Origin: Bacillus timonensis
GTDB taxonomy: Bacteria > Bacillota > Bacilli > Bacillales > Bacillaceae_L
Assembly: GCF_004799755.1 (NCBI RefSeq)
Contig: NZ_SLUB01000043.1
Location: 1 to 38,309, forward strand
Length of the DNA stretch: 38,309 nucleotides
Direction of reading: 5' to 3'
In this document: positions 1-9,068 of the stretch, piece by piece
How the letters are laid out: each line of letters opens with the position of its first letter
Numbering within the stretch: the stretch's first letter is position 1
Notes under the pieces: model-generated
What the model saw: the letters and a program-made list of their open reading frames with translations, nothing else
What the model was told of the DNA's origin: nothing
Database searches by the model: none
Program-made: the position numbers and the translations under genes

Positions 1-116
1 CCCTTTTTGGTGATAGTTTTTCGACAACTCTATTTTACCAAAATCGGGGGTTTTTTGTATTTTTTTATGAAAACCTACGGTTTTCCAGTTATTTGGAAAC
101 ATTTTTCAGTGACCTC

Positions 117-174
117 GAACCGTCCCTGCGGTCCCTTGCAACGTGTGAACCAGTGGAACCGTCCCTGCGGTCCC
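117..174. repeat. Two direct copies of a short GC-rich repeat
   Basis: The word GAACCGTCCCTGCGGTCCC occurs at 117-135 and again at 156-174 inside otherwise AT-rich sequence. Each copy contains a small self-complementary core (GGGACCGCAGGGAC on the other strand). It looks like a REP-type intergenic element. The rest of 1-249 shows no convincing gene; the short open frame across it has no ribosome binding site and is built from the repeats. Confidence 0.6.
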
Positions 175-185
175 AAAGTAAAAGA

Positions 186-215
186 GGAGTAACCTGATCG
201 CTCACAGGTTACTCC
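186..215 (-). terminator. Rho-independent terminator of the aldo/keto reductase gene
   Basis: The sequence folds as GGAGTAACCTG, an eight-base loop, then CAGGTTACTCC. On the minus strand it is followed by TCTTTTACTTT. It lies 35 bases beyond the stop codon of the reductase. Confidence 0.8.
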
Positions 216-249
216 CCTTCTATTATGCGCTTTACTAGTATGACTTGTT

Positions 250-1239
250 TTATTTTAAAATATCCTCGATTTTAGTTAATTCTTCTTGGGTGAAATCGAG
301 GTTTTTTAAACCTGCTACACTGTCCTCGACTTGGCTCACTTTGCTTGCGCCAACCAACGCCGATGTGACACGTCCTTTGCGAAGAACCCATGCTAGCGCC
401 ATTTGCGCAAGGCTTTGTCCTCTTTCTGTCGCCAGTTCGTTTAGTTGTTGGATTTTTTGTAAGACATCCTCTGTAATTTGGTCTTTTTTAAGGAATGTGT
501 TTTCTTTCGCTGCTCTTGAATCGTTCGGAATGCCACCAAGATACTTATTCGTTAATAATCCTTGTGCCATCGGCGAAAAGACGATAGAGCCCACTCCATT
601 TTCAGTTAACACATCCTGCAATCCATCTTCTATCCATCGGTCAAACATCGAATATCTTGGTTGATGAATAAGTAGTGGTGTTCCTAACTCTTTTAAAATA
701 CGAATTGCTTCTAACGTTTGCGTTGGGCTGTAGTTGGAAATTCCCACGTACAACGCTTTACCTTGTCTTACGATATGGTCAAGTGCACCCATTGTTTCCT
801 CAAGTGGCGTGTTTGGATCTGGACGGTGCGAGTAAAAAATGTCGACATACTCAAGGCCCATTCGTTTTAAACTTTGATCAAGACTTGAAATCAAATACTT
901 TCTTGAACCCCAATCCCCATAAGGACCTTCCCACATATGGTAGCCTGCCTTCGTGGAAATCACCATCTCATCACGATATGGAGCAAAATCCGCCTTCAGC
1001 ATCTTTCCAAACATTTCTTCCGCACTGCCAGGAGGTGGACCATAATTGTTCGCTAAATCAAAATGGGTAATTCCAAGGTCAAAAGCTCTTCGTAAAATGT
1101 TCCGTCCATTTTCAAATGAGTCGACTCCCCCGAAATTATGCCACAATCCTAACGAAATCGCAGGCAACAACAAACCAGATTTTCCAACACGATTATACTT
1201 CATTTCACTATACCGATTTTCACTCGCTTGATAGACCAT
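250..1239 (-). CDS. Aldo/keto reductase (YghZ/GpR-like)
   Basis: A 329-residue cytoplasmic NADPH-dependent oxidoreductase of the AKR superfamily. It resembles the branch containing E. coli YghZ (L-glyceraldehyde 3-phosphate reductase). Visible family features are DLANNYGPPPGSAEEMFGK (the catalytic Asp/Tyr region), the STKAGY strand, DIFYSHRPDP, and YVGISNYSP near the middle. The C-terminal cofactor segment is GASKVSQVEDSV. The ATG at 1239 is chosen because it follows an AAAGGAG box; an upstream extension of the frame reads through a dispersed repeat and is not coding. The gene is monocistronic with its own terminator. The physiological substrate cannot be read from the sequence; detoxification of methylglyoxal or other aldehydes is the usual suggestion for relatives. 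Confidence 0.9.
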   Translation of the reverse strand: MVYQASENRYSEMKYNRVGKSGLLLPAISLGLWHNFGGVDSFENGRNILRRAFDLGITHFDLANNYGPPPGSAEEMFGKMLKADFAPYRDEMVISTKAGYHMWEGPYGDWGSRKYLISSLDQSLKRMGLEYVDIFYSHRPDPNTPLEETMGALDHIVRQGKALYVGISNYSPTQTLEAIRILKELGTPLLIHQPRYSMFDRWIEDGLQDVLTENGVGSIVFSPMAQGLLTNKYLGGIPNDSRAAKENTFLKKDQITEDVLQKIQQLNELATERGQSLAQMALAWVLRKGRVTSALVGASKVSQVEDSVAGLKNLDFTQEELTKIEDILK

Positions 1240-1256
1240 ATGTATCTCTCCTTTAT

Positions 1257-1285
1257 TGGGACAAAGGGACAGGTTCCTTGTCCCA
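1257..1285. repeat. 29-bp dispersed imperfect palindrome, copy 1
   Basis: Begins TGGGACAAAGGGACAGG and ends TTCCTTGTCCCA. It is the exact reverse complement of the copy at 6084-6112 and is closely related to copies at 1295-1323 and 13322-13350. It lies between the reductase RBS and the receptor gene stop. REP-like elements of this form are common in Bacillaceae intergenic DNA. Confidence 0.8.
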
Positions 1286-1294
1286 GTTTTATTT

Positions 1295-1323
1295 TGGGAC
1301 AGTGAACCTGTCCCCGTGTCCCA
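1295..1323. repeat. 29-bp dispersed imperfect palindrome, copy 2
   Basis: Begins TGGGACAGTGAACC and ends TGTCCCCGTGTCCCA, ten bases after copy 1. Its position just beyond the receptor stop codon at 1338 means the transcript of that gene would end in or near this structure, which could act as a weak terminator. Confidence 0.75.
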
Positions 1324-1337
1324 CCAGGGGACCACCC

Positions 1338-2834
1338 TTATTTTTCTTTGAAAATTTCCATTAATTCTGCAGTGGCGTCGTCTGTATTTTGGACGTATGA
1401 GACGAGATGCTGCATTTGGCCGTTTTGGTTTTCGATGGATGCTGTGATTTCCTCGAGCGATGCGGTTGTTTCCTCAATGATCGCCGCAAATTCGCTGACA
1501 GAGGTTTCCATGGAAACCGTTGATTTCCCGATTTCGTTCGTAATTTTTTCGAAATGCTTTACAGCTTCATTCAGCTCGGAAACGGTGTCGTCGATGACTG
1601 TAAAGACGCCTTTTGTATCCTTTGTAAGCTTCACACTCTCGTCCATTTTTTCAGCGTTCTCTTTCATTTGCTTTTGCGTTAATGTCGTACTTTCGTTTAC
1701 TTCTTTTAGATTTTCAGCGATGAGATTGGCTGTATTGGATGTCACTTCAGAAAGCTTCCGTATTTCAGACGCAACGACAGCAAAGCCTTTGCCACTTTCA
1801 CCGGCACGAGCCGCTTCGATTGAGGCATTAAGAGCGAGTAAATTCGTTTGTGATGCAATTTCTTGAATACGGTCCGTAAATCCATTTGTCTCATTAATTT
1901 TTTCTACGAGTAGATTCATGGTTTCAGACATAGAAGATACCGATGCCTGGAAGTCTGTGATTTTTGTGAGTAAAACGTCAATTGTTTCATTTCCATTGTC
2001 AGCTGCTTGATTGGCATTATCCGTCTGAATGCTCAAGTGGTTTGAACCTTTTACAAGCTCCTGAACAACCCTATTCAGATTCTCAATGGACTCAGTAATC
2101 GTTGACGCGGATTCATTTTGCGTATTCATACCAGCAGAAATCTCTGAAACAGCGATGGTCATTTCATTGAAGGTATGCATTTGCTCTTCACCTTGGCGAC
2201 GAATATTTGTAATGTTGTCGCTGATTGTTTGTGAGTTCGCCTCAAGCTGGGTCGCATGCTGCTTTCTCATTTGTAAAAGATGCTCCGTTTGTTCCTGCGT
2301 TGCCTGCATATCTTGAGTAAGTCGTCCAGTTACAAAACTTTGGAAAAACAGGGTTACAATGATAACCGTAAAGATTAAATAATAGATGATAAGCTCTTTC
2401 GGCATATAGCCAAACTCCTGCCCCTTTGTCACGAAAAATAAAACCGTGATCGCAATCGCACAAATTACACCAAAGAACAAGGTTTTACGCTTGTTGTAGA
2501 TTGCAACCGTTGTCAACAGGTAGAACGGCAAGAGTACGATTGGCGCCGATTCCGAGCTTGACATAATAACAAACAGGACTACCGAAATCCCTATCACTGA
2601 AAAATAAGGTGTTTGTGTTAAAAATAAATTCTTATAAATCAGTATATGTAAGATAGATAAAAAAATCGCCCCACCTATTCCGATTGTGAGAATCATTTGT
2701 AGGGGTTGTCCAATTGAAGCTTCAACAATAATTGCTAGAATGACAGAAATAAGCGAAACAAGACCGACCAATTTGTTTTTTCGAATCAGATCCTCTCGTT
2801 TTAGCTCTTCAATGGATAAAATCGTTTCATTCAT
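1338..2834 (-). CDS. Methyl-accepting chemotaxis protein with six-TM sensor
   Basis: A 498-residue receptor. The first about 190 residues form six closely spaced hydrophobic helices (for example [36 protein letters not shown] and [16 protein letters not shown]) with no large extracellular domain, so sensing is probably within the membrane. A coiled-coil signalling region follows. It contains the canonical hairpin tip [20 protein letters not shown] followed by [19 protein letters not shown], the site where CheA and CheW bind. No HAMP domain is evident. ATG at 2834 follows GGGGGAG; the alternative TTG at 2849 overlaps that box and is rejected. It is transcribed away from the MFS gene across a 234-bp divergent region with two palindromes. 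Confidence 0.92.
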   Translation of the reverse strand: MNETILSIEELKREDLIRKNKLVGLVSLISVILAIIVEASIGQPLQMILTIGIGGAIFLSILHILIYKNLFLTQTPYFSVIGISVVLFVIMSSSESAPIVLLPFYLLTTVAIYNKRKTLFFGVICAIAITVLFFVTKGQEFGYMPKELIIYYLIFTVIIVTLFFQSFVTGRLTQDMQATQEQTEHLLQMRKQHATQLEANSQTISDNITNIRRQGEEQMHTFNEMTIAVSEISAGMNTQNESASTITESIENLNRVVQELVKGSNHLSIQTDNANQAADNGNETIDVLLTKITDFQASVSSMSETMNLLVEKINETNGFTDRIQEIASQTNLLALNASIEAARAGESGKGFAVVASEIRKLSEVTSNTANLIAENLKEVNESTTLTQKQMKENAEKMDESVKLTKDTKGVFTVIDDTVSELNEAVKHFEKITNEIGKSTVSMETSVSEFAAIIEETTASLEEITASIENQNGQMQHLVSYVQNTDDATAELMEIFKEK

Positions 2835-2918
2835 AAGGTTCTCCCCCAATTTAGATATCTCCCTCTATTTTACATTTTTTTCATAGTTTTGAATATAGAT
2901 TTGTTTGGGGGTTTCGAT

Positions 2919-2938
2919 TCAAACAAACGTTTGATTGA
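2919..2938. promoter_or_regulatory. TetR-type operator candidate 1
   Basis: A near-palindrome containing the perfect core CAAACGTTTG with arms TCAAACAA and TTGATTGA. It shares its half-site with the palindrome at 2971-2992; the centres are 53 bp apart, about five helical turns. It overlaps a TTGAAT that could be the -35 of the divergent receptor gene. Confidence 0.55.
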
Positions 2939-2970
2939 CATTCGGGGCTACAGGACGAAGGGATTGCGGA

Positions 2971-2992
2971 TTCAAACAAGCGTTTGTTTGAA
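2971..2992. promoter_or_regulatory. TetR-type operator candidate 2
   Basis: A 22-bp inverted repeat, TTCAAACAAGC / GTTTGTTTGAA, with a single mismatch between the arms. Length, symmetry and A/T content are typical of TetR-family operators. No regulator gene lies within the window. Confidence 0.6.
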
Positions 2993-3029
2993 AATTTAAA
3001 GGGCTTTTACTGAATTCTTAAATTGTTTT

Positions 3030-3038
3030 TGCTATATT
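3030..3038 (+). promoter_or_regulatory. Extended -10 promoter of the MFS gene
   Basis: TGCTATATT is a good extended -10 element 31 bases before the chosen ATG. The corresponding -35 region is poor, as is common for extended -10 promoters. The operator candidate at 2971-2992 lies just upstream of the -35 position. Confidence 0.45.
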
Positions 3039-3068
3039 AATAGAATGATAAAGATGGGGGTCAGCGTG

Positions 3069-4301
3069 ATGTTCAATTCCAGAATAAATTATGTCATTTT
3101 ATTATTTGTTGTTTTTGGCGGATTTCTTATTTTTGGTTTATCTGAAAATGTGAAAGGTCCTGCCCTACCAAGTATGGAAAAAGATTTTTCGCTAAATGAG
3201 ACACAACTCGGAATACTGCTTGCCCTTAATTCTTTGGGCTATTTATTGGCGTGTTCTTTTACGTCATTCCTCACTACCAAGATTGGGATGAAACTGACAG
3301 GTATTCTCGCCTTTGCCTCAATGGCTGTTTCAGGTATCTTTTTGTATTTTTCAAACGGATATGCCTCCTTAATGGCTTCGTACTTTTTATTATATATCGG
3401 AAACGGAATGCTTGAGATTGGTCTTGGGATCATGGCGGCTCATATATTCACCAAAAATACAGGAACGATGATGAACCTGTCCCACTTTTTTTATGGTCTG
3501 AGTTCAGTTGGCGCACCGGTAATTGGCGCTTCGTTAATGGGGTGGAACTTTCTTGACGGTGAACTTGGATGGCGCGGCATGTACTTGATCATCCTATCTT
3601 TATCGATTTTACCGATTATCCCCTCCCTATTGGGGAAATTCCCAGGGTTAAATCAAGATGAAACTGAAAGTGAAACCATTTCGCTCCGTGGTCTCCTTCG
3701 TGATCCAATTGCATGGCTGATTGTAGGCGTCCTGTCATTTGGCGTTGTTTCTGAATTAGCAATCGGAAGCTGGCTTGTCTATTATTTACAGAATGCTTAT
3801 GATTGGTCACTAAAAAAGGCTTCGGAAATGTTATCCTTATTTTTTATATTTTTTACACTTGCACGTTTGTTTGCGGGACCAATTACCGATAAAATCGGCT
3901 ATACTTTTTCAATCATGCTTTTTTCCGCTTTTTCCGGAGTTTGTAGTTTGATTGCTGTTCTCGTTGGGGAACCGTGTGCGATTTTGTTTGCGATTGCTGG
4001 GATTGGAATTGCCCCCATCTATCCAACCGTTATGGCACTTCTTGCCAAAAGATATGCAAAAGGGGTAGGGATCGCCATGACATTTACTGTAACGCTTATG
4101 GGGATTTCAAGCGTGATTGGCAACCTGTTAATTGGGGTCATCATCAGTTCTGTTAATCAGTTTTTCGGACAAAACCCTGCCAATAATCTACTTGGGCTTC
4201 AAGCCGGTTATATCTTTATCGCAACTCTCGCTATCCTTTGTTCGATTTGTTGTGTGGTTTTATATAAAAGACTTCAGGTTCAAGATGGTGAAGTTATTTA
4301 A
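3069..4301 (+). CDS. Major facilitator superfamily transporter
   Basis: A 410-residue polytopic membrane protein with about twelve hydrophobic segments. An MFS-type cytoplasmic loop follows TM2 (TTKIGMKLTG) and a second half-repeat starts near residue 215. Motif DKIGY at the equivalent loop of the C-terminal half (LFAGPITDKIGYTFS) supports the fold. The sequence recalls the FucP/GlcP-like sugar branch of MFS, but substrate residues cannot be assigned. ATG at 3069 is preferred to ATG at 3045 because GGGGG lies eight bases before it. It has its own promoter and terminator, and the palindromes upstream suggest TetR-type control. Drug or sugar efflux and sugar uptake are all possible. Confidence 0.85.
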   Translation: MFNSRINYVILLFVVFGGFLIFGLSENVKGPALPSMEKDFSLNETQLGILLALNSLGYLLACSFTSFLTTKIGMKLTGILAFASMAVSGIFLYFSNGYASLMASYFLLYIGNGMLEIGLGIMAAHIFTKNTGTMMNLSHFFYGLSSVGAPVIGASLMGWNFLDGELGWRGMYLIILSLSILPIIPSLLGKFPGLNQDETESETISLRGLLRDPIAWLIVGVLSFGVVSELAIGSWLVYYLQNAYDWSLKKASEMLSLFFIFFTLARLFAGPITDKIGYTFSIMLFSAFSGVCSLIAVLVGEPCAILFAIAGIGIAPIYPTVMALLAKRYAKGVGIAMTFTVTLMGISSVIGNLLIGVIISSVNQFFGQNPANNLLGLQAGYIFIATLAILCSICCVVLYKRLQVQDGEVI

Positions 4302-4323
4302 GAATGGCAGATGTCACTACAGT

Positions 4324-4354
4324 AGCATTATTGGAATACCAGTAATGCTTTTTT
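4324..4354 (+). terminator. Terminator of the MFS gene
   Basis: AGCATTATTGG, a short AATA loop, CCAGTAATGCT, then TTTTTT. One G-T wobble in an otherwise complete stem, 22 bases after the stop codon. Confidence 0.85.
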
Positions 4355-4565
4355 AATTAAGTCTTAAGAGCTTATTACAAGTTTTTCTTTTATTAAGAGA
4401 GGGTAACAATTCATTTAAGAGTTGGTAATTCCAGATAAATCGACAAGTTTTCAAAGAGGGCTTGTCTATAATGACAAGTGTCAAAGGGAAAGAAGCTTAG
4501 GATTAGAACAGATCTACAAACAAAAAACTACGCGATTTAGCTTTTTCAAAATTGAGGTGATAAAA

Positions 4566-4721
4566 ATGGGCAACCTTTTACGATATGCTGTTCAGGCAAA
4601 AAAGAGGGATCTCATTAACAAGCTAATTAAACGAGGCATTTATAAAAAAAAGGACAAACACTTGTATGAGTTGACATTGAGTGAACTAGAAAAAGAGCAT
4701 GAATTATACCACCAGGAATGA
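4566..4721 (+). CDS. Fur-regulated basic protein FbpA-like small protein
   Basis: A 51-residue basic peptide. The motif from about residue 16 to 46 (DLINKLIKRGIYKK, then LYELTLSELEKEHE) matches the short Fur_reg_FbpA family pattern in which a K/R-L-I..G-Y-K segment is followed by LYELTLSELE. FbpA of B. subtilis is a small helper in the iron-sparing response. ATG at 4566 has GAGGTGATAAAA in front; an in-frame extension to 4422 lacks an RBS and is not family-like. I see no convincing Fur box in the 200 bases upstream, so iron control is inferred from the family only. Three hairpins follow at once. Confidence 0.7.
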   Translation: MGNLLRYAVQAKKRDLINKLIKRGIYKKKDKHLYELTLSELEKEHELYHQE

Positions 4722-4782
4722 CCTGGTGTCTACTTCCAAAGGAAGATACAACCTTTAAATTCAATGGGTACTCGACCCATTG
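4710..4782 (+). other. Three consecutive hairpins at the 3' end of the fbpA-like gene
   Basis: Hairpin 1 (4710-4728) is CACCAGG/CCTGGTG and spans the stop codon. Hairpin 2 (4733-4745) is CTTCC/GGAAG. Hairpin 3 (4762-4782) is CAATGGGT/ACCCATTG. None has a T tract. They precede the strong hairpin at 4811-4832, which could end both this transcript and prfB. Confidence 0.5.
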
Positions 4783-4796
4783 CACTTCCCCACAAA

Positions 4797-4832
4797 AAAG
4801 CACACGAAAGGGGCAGCCCCACGGCTGCCCCT
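4797..4832 (-). terminator. Terminator of prfB
   Basis: GGGGCAGCC, loop, GGCTGCCCC at 4811-4832. On the minus strand it is followed by TTTCGTGTGCTTTTTT and lies eight bases after the prfB stop. The perfect stem could also stop the plus-strand transcript. Confidence 0.8.
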
Positions 4833-4840
4833 CCATCATA

Positions 4841-5942
4841 TTAATTCAATTTTGATCGCAAATAGGCATCGATAAACATGTCAATTTCGCCGTCCATGAC
4901 GCTTCCGGTGTTGCCGACTTCCACATTCGTGCGGTGGTCTTTGACCATAGAATATGGGTGGAAAACGTAGGATCGAATTTGGCTGCCCCAACCGATTTCT
5001 TTTTGTTCGCCGCGAATTTCGTCTAGTTCTGCTTGTTGTCTTTCAATTTCTAATTGATACAACTTCGATTTCAACATTTTCATCGCTTGCTCACGGTTTT
5101 TGATTTGTGAACGCTCGGTTTGACACGTTACAACGGTATTCGTTGGAATGTGGGTGATACGAACGGCTGAGTCAGTGGTGTTAATGTGCTGTCCACCTGC
5201 ACCACTGGCACGGTACGTATCAATTTTTAAATCTTCACTACGAATGTCAATTTCGATTTCATCGTTAAACTCTGGCATAACCTCACAAGACACGAATGAA
5301 GTGTGGCGACGACCTGATGAATCAAAAGGCGAAATCCTTACCAAACGGTGTACTCCTTTTTCAGCCTTCAAATAGCCATAAGCATTATGACCTTTGATTA
5401 AAAGGGTTACACTCTTAATTCCGGCCTCGTCTCCAGGGAGATAGTCCAATGTTTCAACCTTGAAGCCTTTTTTCTCTCCCCAACGCGTGTACATACGAAG
5501 GAGCATGGAGCCCCAGTCCTGAGATTCCGTACCTCCAGCACCTGGGTGAAGCTCTAGGATTGCATTATTTTTATCATAAGGCTCGCTCAAAAGAAGCTGC
5601 AGCTCAAATTCACTTAAATTCTTAGACAATTCCTGAATTTCCTCATCAAGCTCTGCCTGTAAATCTTCGTCTGGCTCTTCCTTCACAAGCTGATAGGTAA
5701 GCTCTAAATTTTCATAGGCATCGTGTAGATTTGTAAATTCAACGACTTGGTCTTTTAATGCATTTGATTCGTTAATGATAGTTTGCGCGGCATTTTGGTC
5801 ATTCCAAAAGTCAGGCATTGACATGATTTCGTCAAGCTCGGTGATGCGCGCTTGTTTGGCCTCTAAGTCAAAGAGACCCCCTGAAACCCGCTAATTTCTT
5901 AGCCATTTTGTCAAGTTCATGCTTAATATCTACTAATTCCAT
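4841..5942 (-). CDS. prfB: Peptide chain release factor 2, programmed +1 frameshift
   Basis: RF2 recognises UGA and UAA stop codons and releases the peptide. It is made from two frames. Codons 1-24 start at ATG 5942 and end at an in-frame TGA (5870-5868). The recoding signal is AGGGGGTCTCTTTGAC: an internal Shine-Dalgarno-like AGGGGG, then CTT TGA C. The ribosome shifts +1 on CTT and continues GAC TTA GAG from 5869 to the stop at 4841, giving 366 residues, the usual RF2 length. Visible motifs are SPF (stop-codon recognition, in [11 protein letters not shown]) and GGQ (catalysis, in [12 protein letters not shown]). Low RF2 increases frameshifting, so expression is autoregulated. A gene finder would wrongly start it at 5824. 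Confidence 0.97.
5868..5884 (-). promoter_or_regulatory. prfB recoding site
   Basis: The minus strand reads AGG GGG TCT CTT TGA C. The Shine-Dalgarno-like AGGGGG lies three bases 5' of CTT, the spacing that stimulates +1 slippage. The stop is TGA followed by C, the weakest termination context. This matches the E. coli and B. subtilis site except for TCT in place of TAT. Confidence 0.95.
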
Positions 5943-6027
5943 AAATTTTCCTCCAAGATGTAGTCTTTTCTATTATAATGAATCCCACTTGATTATCTTA
6001 CTCATTTTCCCGCTAGAAGTCCCGTTT

Positions 6028-6062
6028 TTTTCGAAGGAAAAGGTGAGAGCTCATCTCTCACC
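6028..6062 (-). terminator. Terminator of secA
   Basis: GGTGAGA, a seven-base loop, TCTCACC at 6042-6062. On the minus strand it is followed by TTTTCCTTCGAAAAAAA. It lies between secA and prfB, so prfB may rely partly on readthrough or its own promoter. Confidence 0.7.
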
Positions 6063-6083
6063 CTTTCCAGTTTTATTCATCAC

Positions 6084-6112
6084 TGGGACAAGGAACCTGT
6101 CCCTTTGTCCCA
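6084..6112. repeat. 29-bp dispersed imperfect palindrome, copy 3
   Basis: Exact reverse complement of copy 1 (1257-1285). Its edge touches the secA stop codon at 6113-6115 with no intervening base, so the element begins precisely where the gene ends. Confidence 0.85.
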
Positions 6113-8626
6113 TTATTTACCGTGACAGTTTTTGTATTTTAAGCCACTACCACAGTAGCATGGGTCGTTTCGGCCGATGTTAACGGCTTTTTGAACAGGG
6201 CGTTTCTTTGGCTTTTCTGCTTCGCCGCCTTCTTTTGGTTGAACGGCATGGCCCTTCGCCACTTCTTCACGTTGAAGATTGCTGCGGATTTGCGCCTTCA
6301 TCACAAATTTCGCTACATCGTCCTCAATGGAAGCGACCATATTTTCAAACATCGCGAAGCCTTCAAAATTGTATTCGCGAAGTGGATCATTCTGACCGTA
6401 TGCACGTAAATGAATACCCTGACGAAGCTGATCCATTTGGTCGATGTGGTCCATCCACTTGCTATCAACAGCACGAAGCACAACAACACGCTCGAATTCA
6501 CGCATTTGTTCTGGCTCGATTTGTGCCTCTTTTTCATCGTAGCGAACTTTTACCTTATCAAAAATGAGCTCGGACATTTCTTCTGGCTCTTTACCACGAA
6601 GGTCGTTCTCCGTTATGTCGCCTTCATTTAAAAGGTTCGCATTGACATAATCAATGATACCTTTGTAGTTCCAATCTTCCTCCACCTCATCCTTTGGTGT
6701 ATGAGCTTGAACTACGCGATCAAGGGAAGACTTAATCATATTTTCTACAACGTCACGAAGATTCTCGGAATCCAGAACCTCGAAACGCTGTTTGTAAATA
6801 ACCTCACGTTGCTGACGAAGCACATCGTCATATTGTAAAAGCTGTTTACGCGCATCAAAGTTATTGCCTTCCACGCGTTTTTGTGCAGATTCAACCGCTT
6901 TAGAGACCATTTTACTTTGGATTGGCTGGGTATCATCCATGCCCAGACGCTCCATCATATTTTTCATATTGTCAGAACCGAAACGGCGCATAAGTTCATC
7001 TTCCATGGATAGATAGAACTGAGTCACACCAGGGTCCCCTTGACGACCGGAACGTCCACGAAGCTGGTTATCAATACGACGGCTCTCATGTCGCTCTGTA
7101 CCAATAACGGCAAGACCACCAAGCTCCTTGACACCTTCGCCAAGCTTGATGTCGGTACCACGACCAGCCATGTTAGTCGCGATCGTAACCGCGCCCTTTT
7201 GACCAGCCTGCTCAATGATTTCTGCCTCGCGCGCATGGTTTTTCGCGTTCAAGACATTATGTTTCACGCCTTTTTTTAATAAAAACTTCGAAATAATTTC
7301 AGACGTTTCAATCGCAACCGTACCAACGAGAACTGGTTGTCCCTTTGCATGGCGCTCTGCAATATCCTCAGCAACCGCGCGGAACTTGCCCTCAATTGAC
7401 TTATAAATTAAATCAGGACGGTCATCACGGGCAATCGGACGATTCGTGGGAATCACAACAACGTTCATGTTGTAGATGTTGCGGAATTCCTCTTCCTCCG
7501 TTTTCGCCGTACCGGTCATACCTGAAAGCTTTTCATACATACGGAAATAGTTCTGGAATGTAATCGTCGCAAGCGTCATACTTTCATTTTGAATTTCGAC
7601 GCCTTCCTTCGCCTCAATTGCTTGGTGAAGGCCTTCACTATAACGACGTCCCTTCATTAAACGGCCTGTAAATTGGTCAACAATCACAATTTGTCCATCA
7701 TCCACGACATAGTCAATATCGCGGTGCATACTTGCATTCGCTTTTAACGCTTGGTTGATATGGTGAATCAAAGCTACATTTTGAATATCAAACAGGTTCT
7801 CAACGCCAAACACTCGTTCAGCCTTTGAAATCCCTTCTTCTGTAAGCTGAACACCCTTTGTTTTTTCATCGTAGGTGTAGTCTTCTTCTTTTTTAAGAGT
7901 CGTCACAAATCCGTTTGCCTGTATATAGAGGGAAGTTGATTTTTGAGCAGAACCGGAAATAATCAACGGTGTACGCGCCTCATCAATTAAAATCGAGTCA
8001 ACCTCGTCAATTACCGCAAAATAAAGCGGACGCTGTACCATTTGTTCCTTATAAAGGACCATGTTATCACGAAGATAGTCGAAACCGAACTCATTGTTCG
8101 TTCCGTACGTAATATCAGCGCGGTACGCTTCAATTTTTTCCTCACGTGACATGGAGTTTAGGTTTAACCCAACAGTCAATCCTAAAAATTCATAAAGCTG
8201 GCCCATTTCGTGCGCATCACGACTCGCAAGGTATTCGTTGACTGTAACAACGTGAACCCCTTTACCAGTGATCGCATTCAAATAAACAGGCATCGTGGAA
8301 GTTAACGTTTTACCTTCCCCTGTCTTCATCTCAGAAATATTTCCTTCATGCAGGGAAATCCCCCCCATGAGCTGTACGCGGTATGGGTGCAGCCCCAACA
8401 CACGCTTTGCTCCCTCACGAACAACAGCGAAAGCTTCAACTAATAAATCATCGAGTTTTTCACCTTTTTGATATCGTTCCTTGAACTCTTCGGTTTTGCT
8501 GCGAAGGGCCTCATCTGAAAGCTTCTCCATCTCAGGATGAAGGGCCTCAATTTTATCGGCAAGTGATTCCAAGCGCTTGATTGTGCGTTTGTTTGGATCA
8601 AAAACTTTGTTTAAAATTCCAAGCAT
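6113..8626 (-). CDS. secA: Protein translocase ATPase SecA
   Basis: The 837-residue motor of the general secretion pathway, acting at the membrane on SecYEG. It matches B. subtilis SecA along its length: [15 protein letters not shown] at the N-terminus, Walker [18 protein letters not shown], and DEAD-box helicase core [16 protein letters not shown]. The second helicase domain has GRGTDIKLG and [11 protein letters not shown]. The C-terminal zinc-binding tail [15 protein letters not shown] binds SecB-type partners or ribosomes in relatives. ATG at 8626 is chosen by homology and by spacing to GAGGAG; ATG 8629 is equally possible on sequence alone. It is followed by prfB as in B. subtilis. Confidence 0.98.
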   Translation of the reverse strand: MLGILNKVFDPNKRTIKRLESLADKIEALHPEMEKLSDEALRSKTEEFKERYQKGEKLDDLLVEAFAVVREGAKRVLGLHPYRVQLMGGISLHEGNISEMKTGEGKTLTSTMPVYLNAITGKGVHVVTVNEYLASRDAHEMGQLYEFLGLTVGLNLNSMSREEKIEAYRADITYGTNNEFGFDYLRDNMVLYKEQMVQRPLYFAVIDEVDSILIDEARTPLIISGSAQKSTSLYIQANGFVTTLKKEEDYTYDEKTKGVQLTEEGISKAERVFGVENLFDIQNVALIHHINQALKANASMHRDIDYVVDDGQIVIVDQFTGRLMKGRRYSEGLHQAIEAKEGVEIQNESMTLATITFQNYFRMYEKLSGMTGTAKTEEEEFRNIYNMNVVVIPTNRPIARDDRPDLIYKSIEGKFRAVAEDIAERHAKGQPVLVGTVAIETSEIISKFLLKKGVKHNVLNAKNHAREAEIIEQAGQKGAVTIATNMAGRGTDIKLGEGVKELGGLAVIGTERHESRRIDNQLRGRSGRQGDPGVTQFYLSMEDELMRRFGSDNMKNMMERLGMDDTQPIQSKMVSKAVESAQKRVEGNNFDARKQLLQYDDVLRQQREVIYKQRFEVLDSENLRDVVENMIKSSLDRVVQAHTPKDEVEEDWNYKGIIDYVNANLLNEGDITENDLRGKEPEEMSELIFDKVKVRYDEKEAQIEPEQMREFERVVVLRAVDSKWMDHIDQMDQLRQGIHLRAYGQNDPLREYNFEGFAMFENMVASIEDDVAKFVMKAQIRSNLQREEVAKGHAVQPKEGGEAEKPKKRPVQKAVNIGRNDPCYCGSGLKYKNCHGK

Positions 8627-8711
8627 CATGTACGCTCCTCTATCGTAAAAATTCACACCAGCTGTGAGCTGAATGATTTTGTTGAAAACTTTAATGAAAT
8701 AAATATCTTCT

Positions 8712-8739
8712 ATTTTACCACTAAAAAGGACAAGGGTAA
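8712..8739 (-). promoter_or_regulatory. SigA promoter candidate for secA
   Basis: On the minus strand TTACCC, 16 bases, then TAAAAT preceded by TG one base before it (extended -10). It gives a leader of about 75 bases to the secA start. Confidence 0.4.
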
Positions 8740-8772
8740 AATATTATCAGGTTTCTTGATGTGAGGGGATTC

Positions 8773-9021
8773 GACAAACACGAAAAGTGCAAGCCTTTTT
8801 AGTTGTTCGTCTACTAAATACTGCCACGTCCTGTGGCAAACGTAGACGTCAGCACCTCATGTGCAAGTCCGACAAGCACAAGACGAGCCAGCACGAAGGT
8901 TGCACTTTGACCTTCTTGCTGGATTGGCTTGTGACCTCGAGCTGCTCAAAGCAAAGCTTTTCGCAAGATACTCTTAGATGCTTATTCAGGGTGAAAACTG
9001 GCTAGGCGCTGGAACTAGACA
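8773..9021. repeat. Long dispersed Bacillus-type intergenic repeat
   Basis: About 250 bp of non-coding sequence fills most of the 8657-9068 gap. The minus strand starts GTCTAGTTCCAGCGCCTAGC, a sequence I recognise as recurring in Bacillaceae intergenic regions. It continues with GAGGTCACAAGCCAATCC and segments such as GTGCTTGTCGGACTTGCA. It contains the hairpin GCCAC/GTGGC at 8821-8835. The short plus-strand open frames here lack an RBS and are rejected. Whether it is transcribed or mobile is unknown. Confidence 0.6.
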
Positions 9022-9025
9022 AATA

Positions 9026-9059
9026 AGAAAAAGGCATCCTGTTACAAACAACAAGATAC
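9026..9059 (-). terminator. Terminator of the HD-GYP gene
   Basis: GGTATCTTGT / ACAGGATGCC stem with two wobble pairs, then TTTTTC on the minus strand, just beyond the stop at 9069. Confidence 0.75.
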
Positions 9060-9068
9060 CTCAACAAC

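Noticed and set aside
7-192. Open frame of 61 codons
   Set aside because: No ribosome binding site; much of it is translated from the two GC-rich repeat copies and it runs into the reductase terminator.
4361-4565. Fur box upstream of the FbpA-like gene
   Set aside because: No 19-bp Fur-type inverted repeat could be found by eye, so iron regulation rests on family only.
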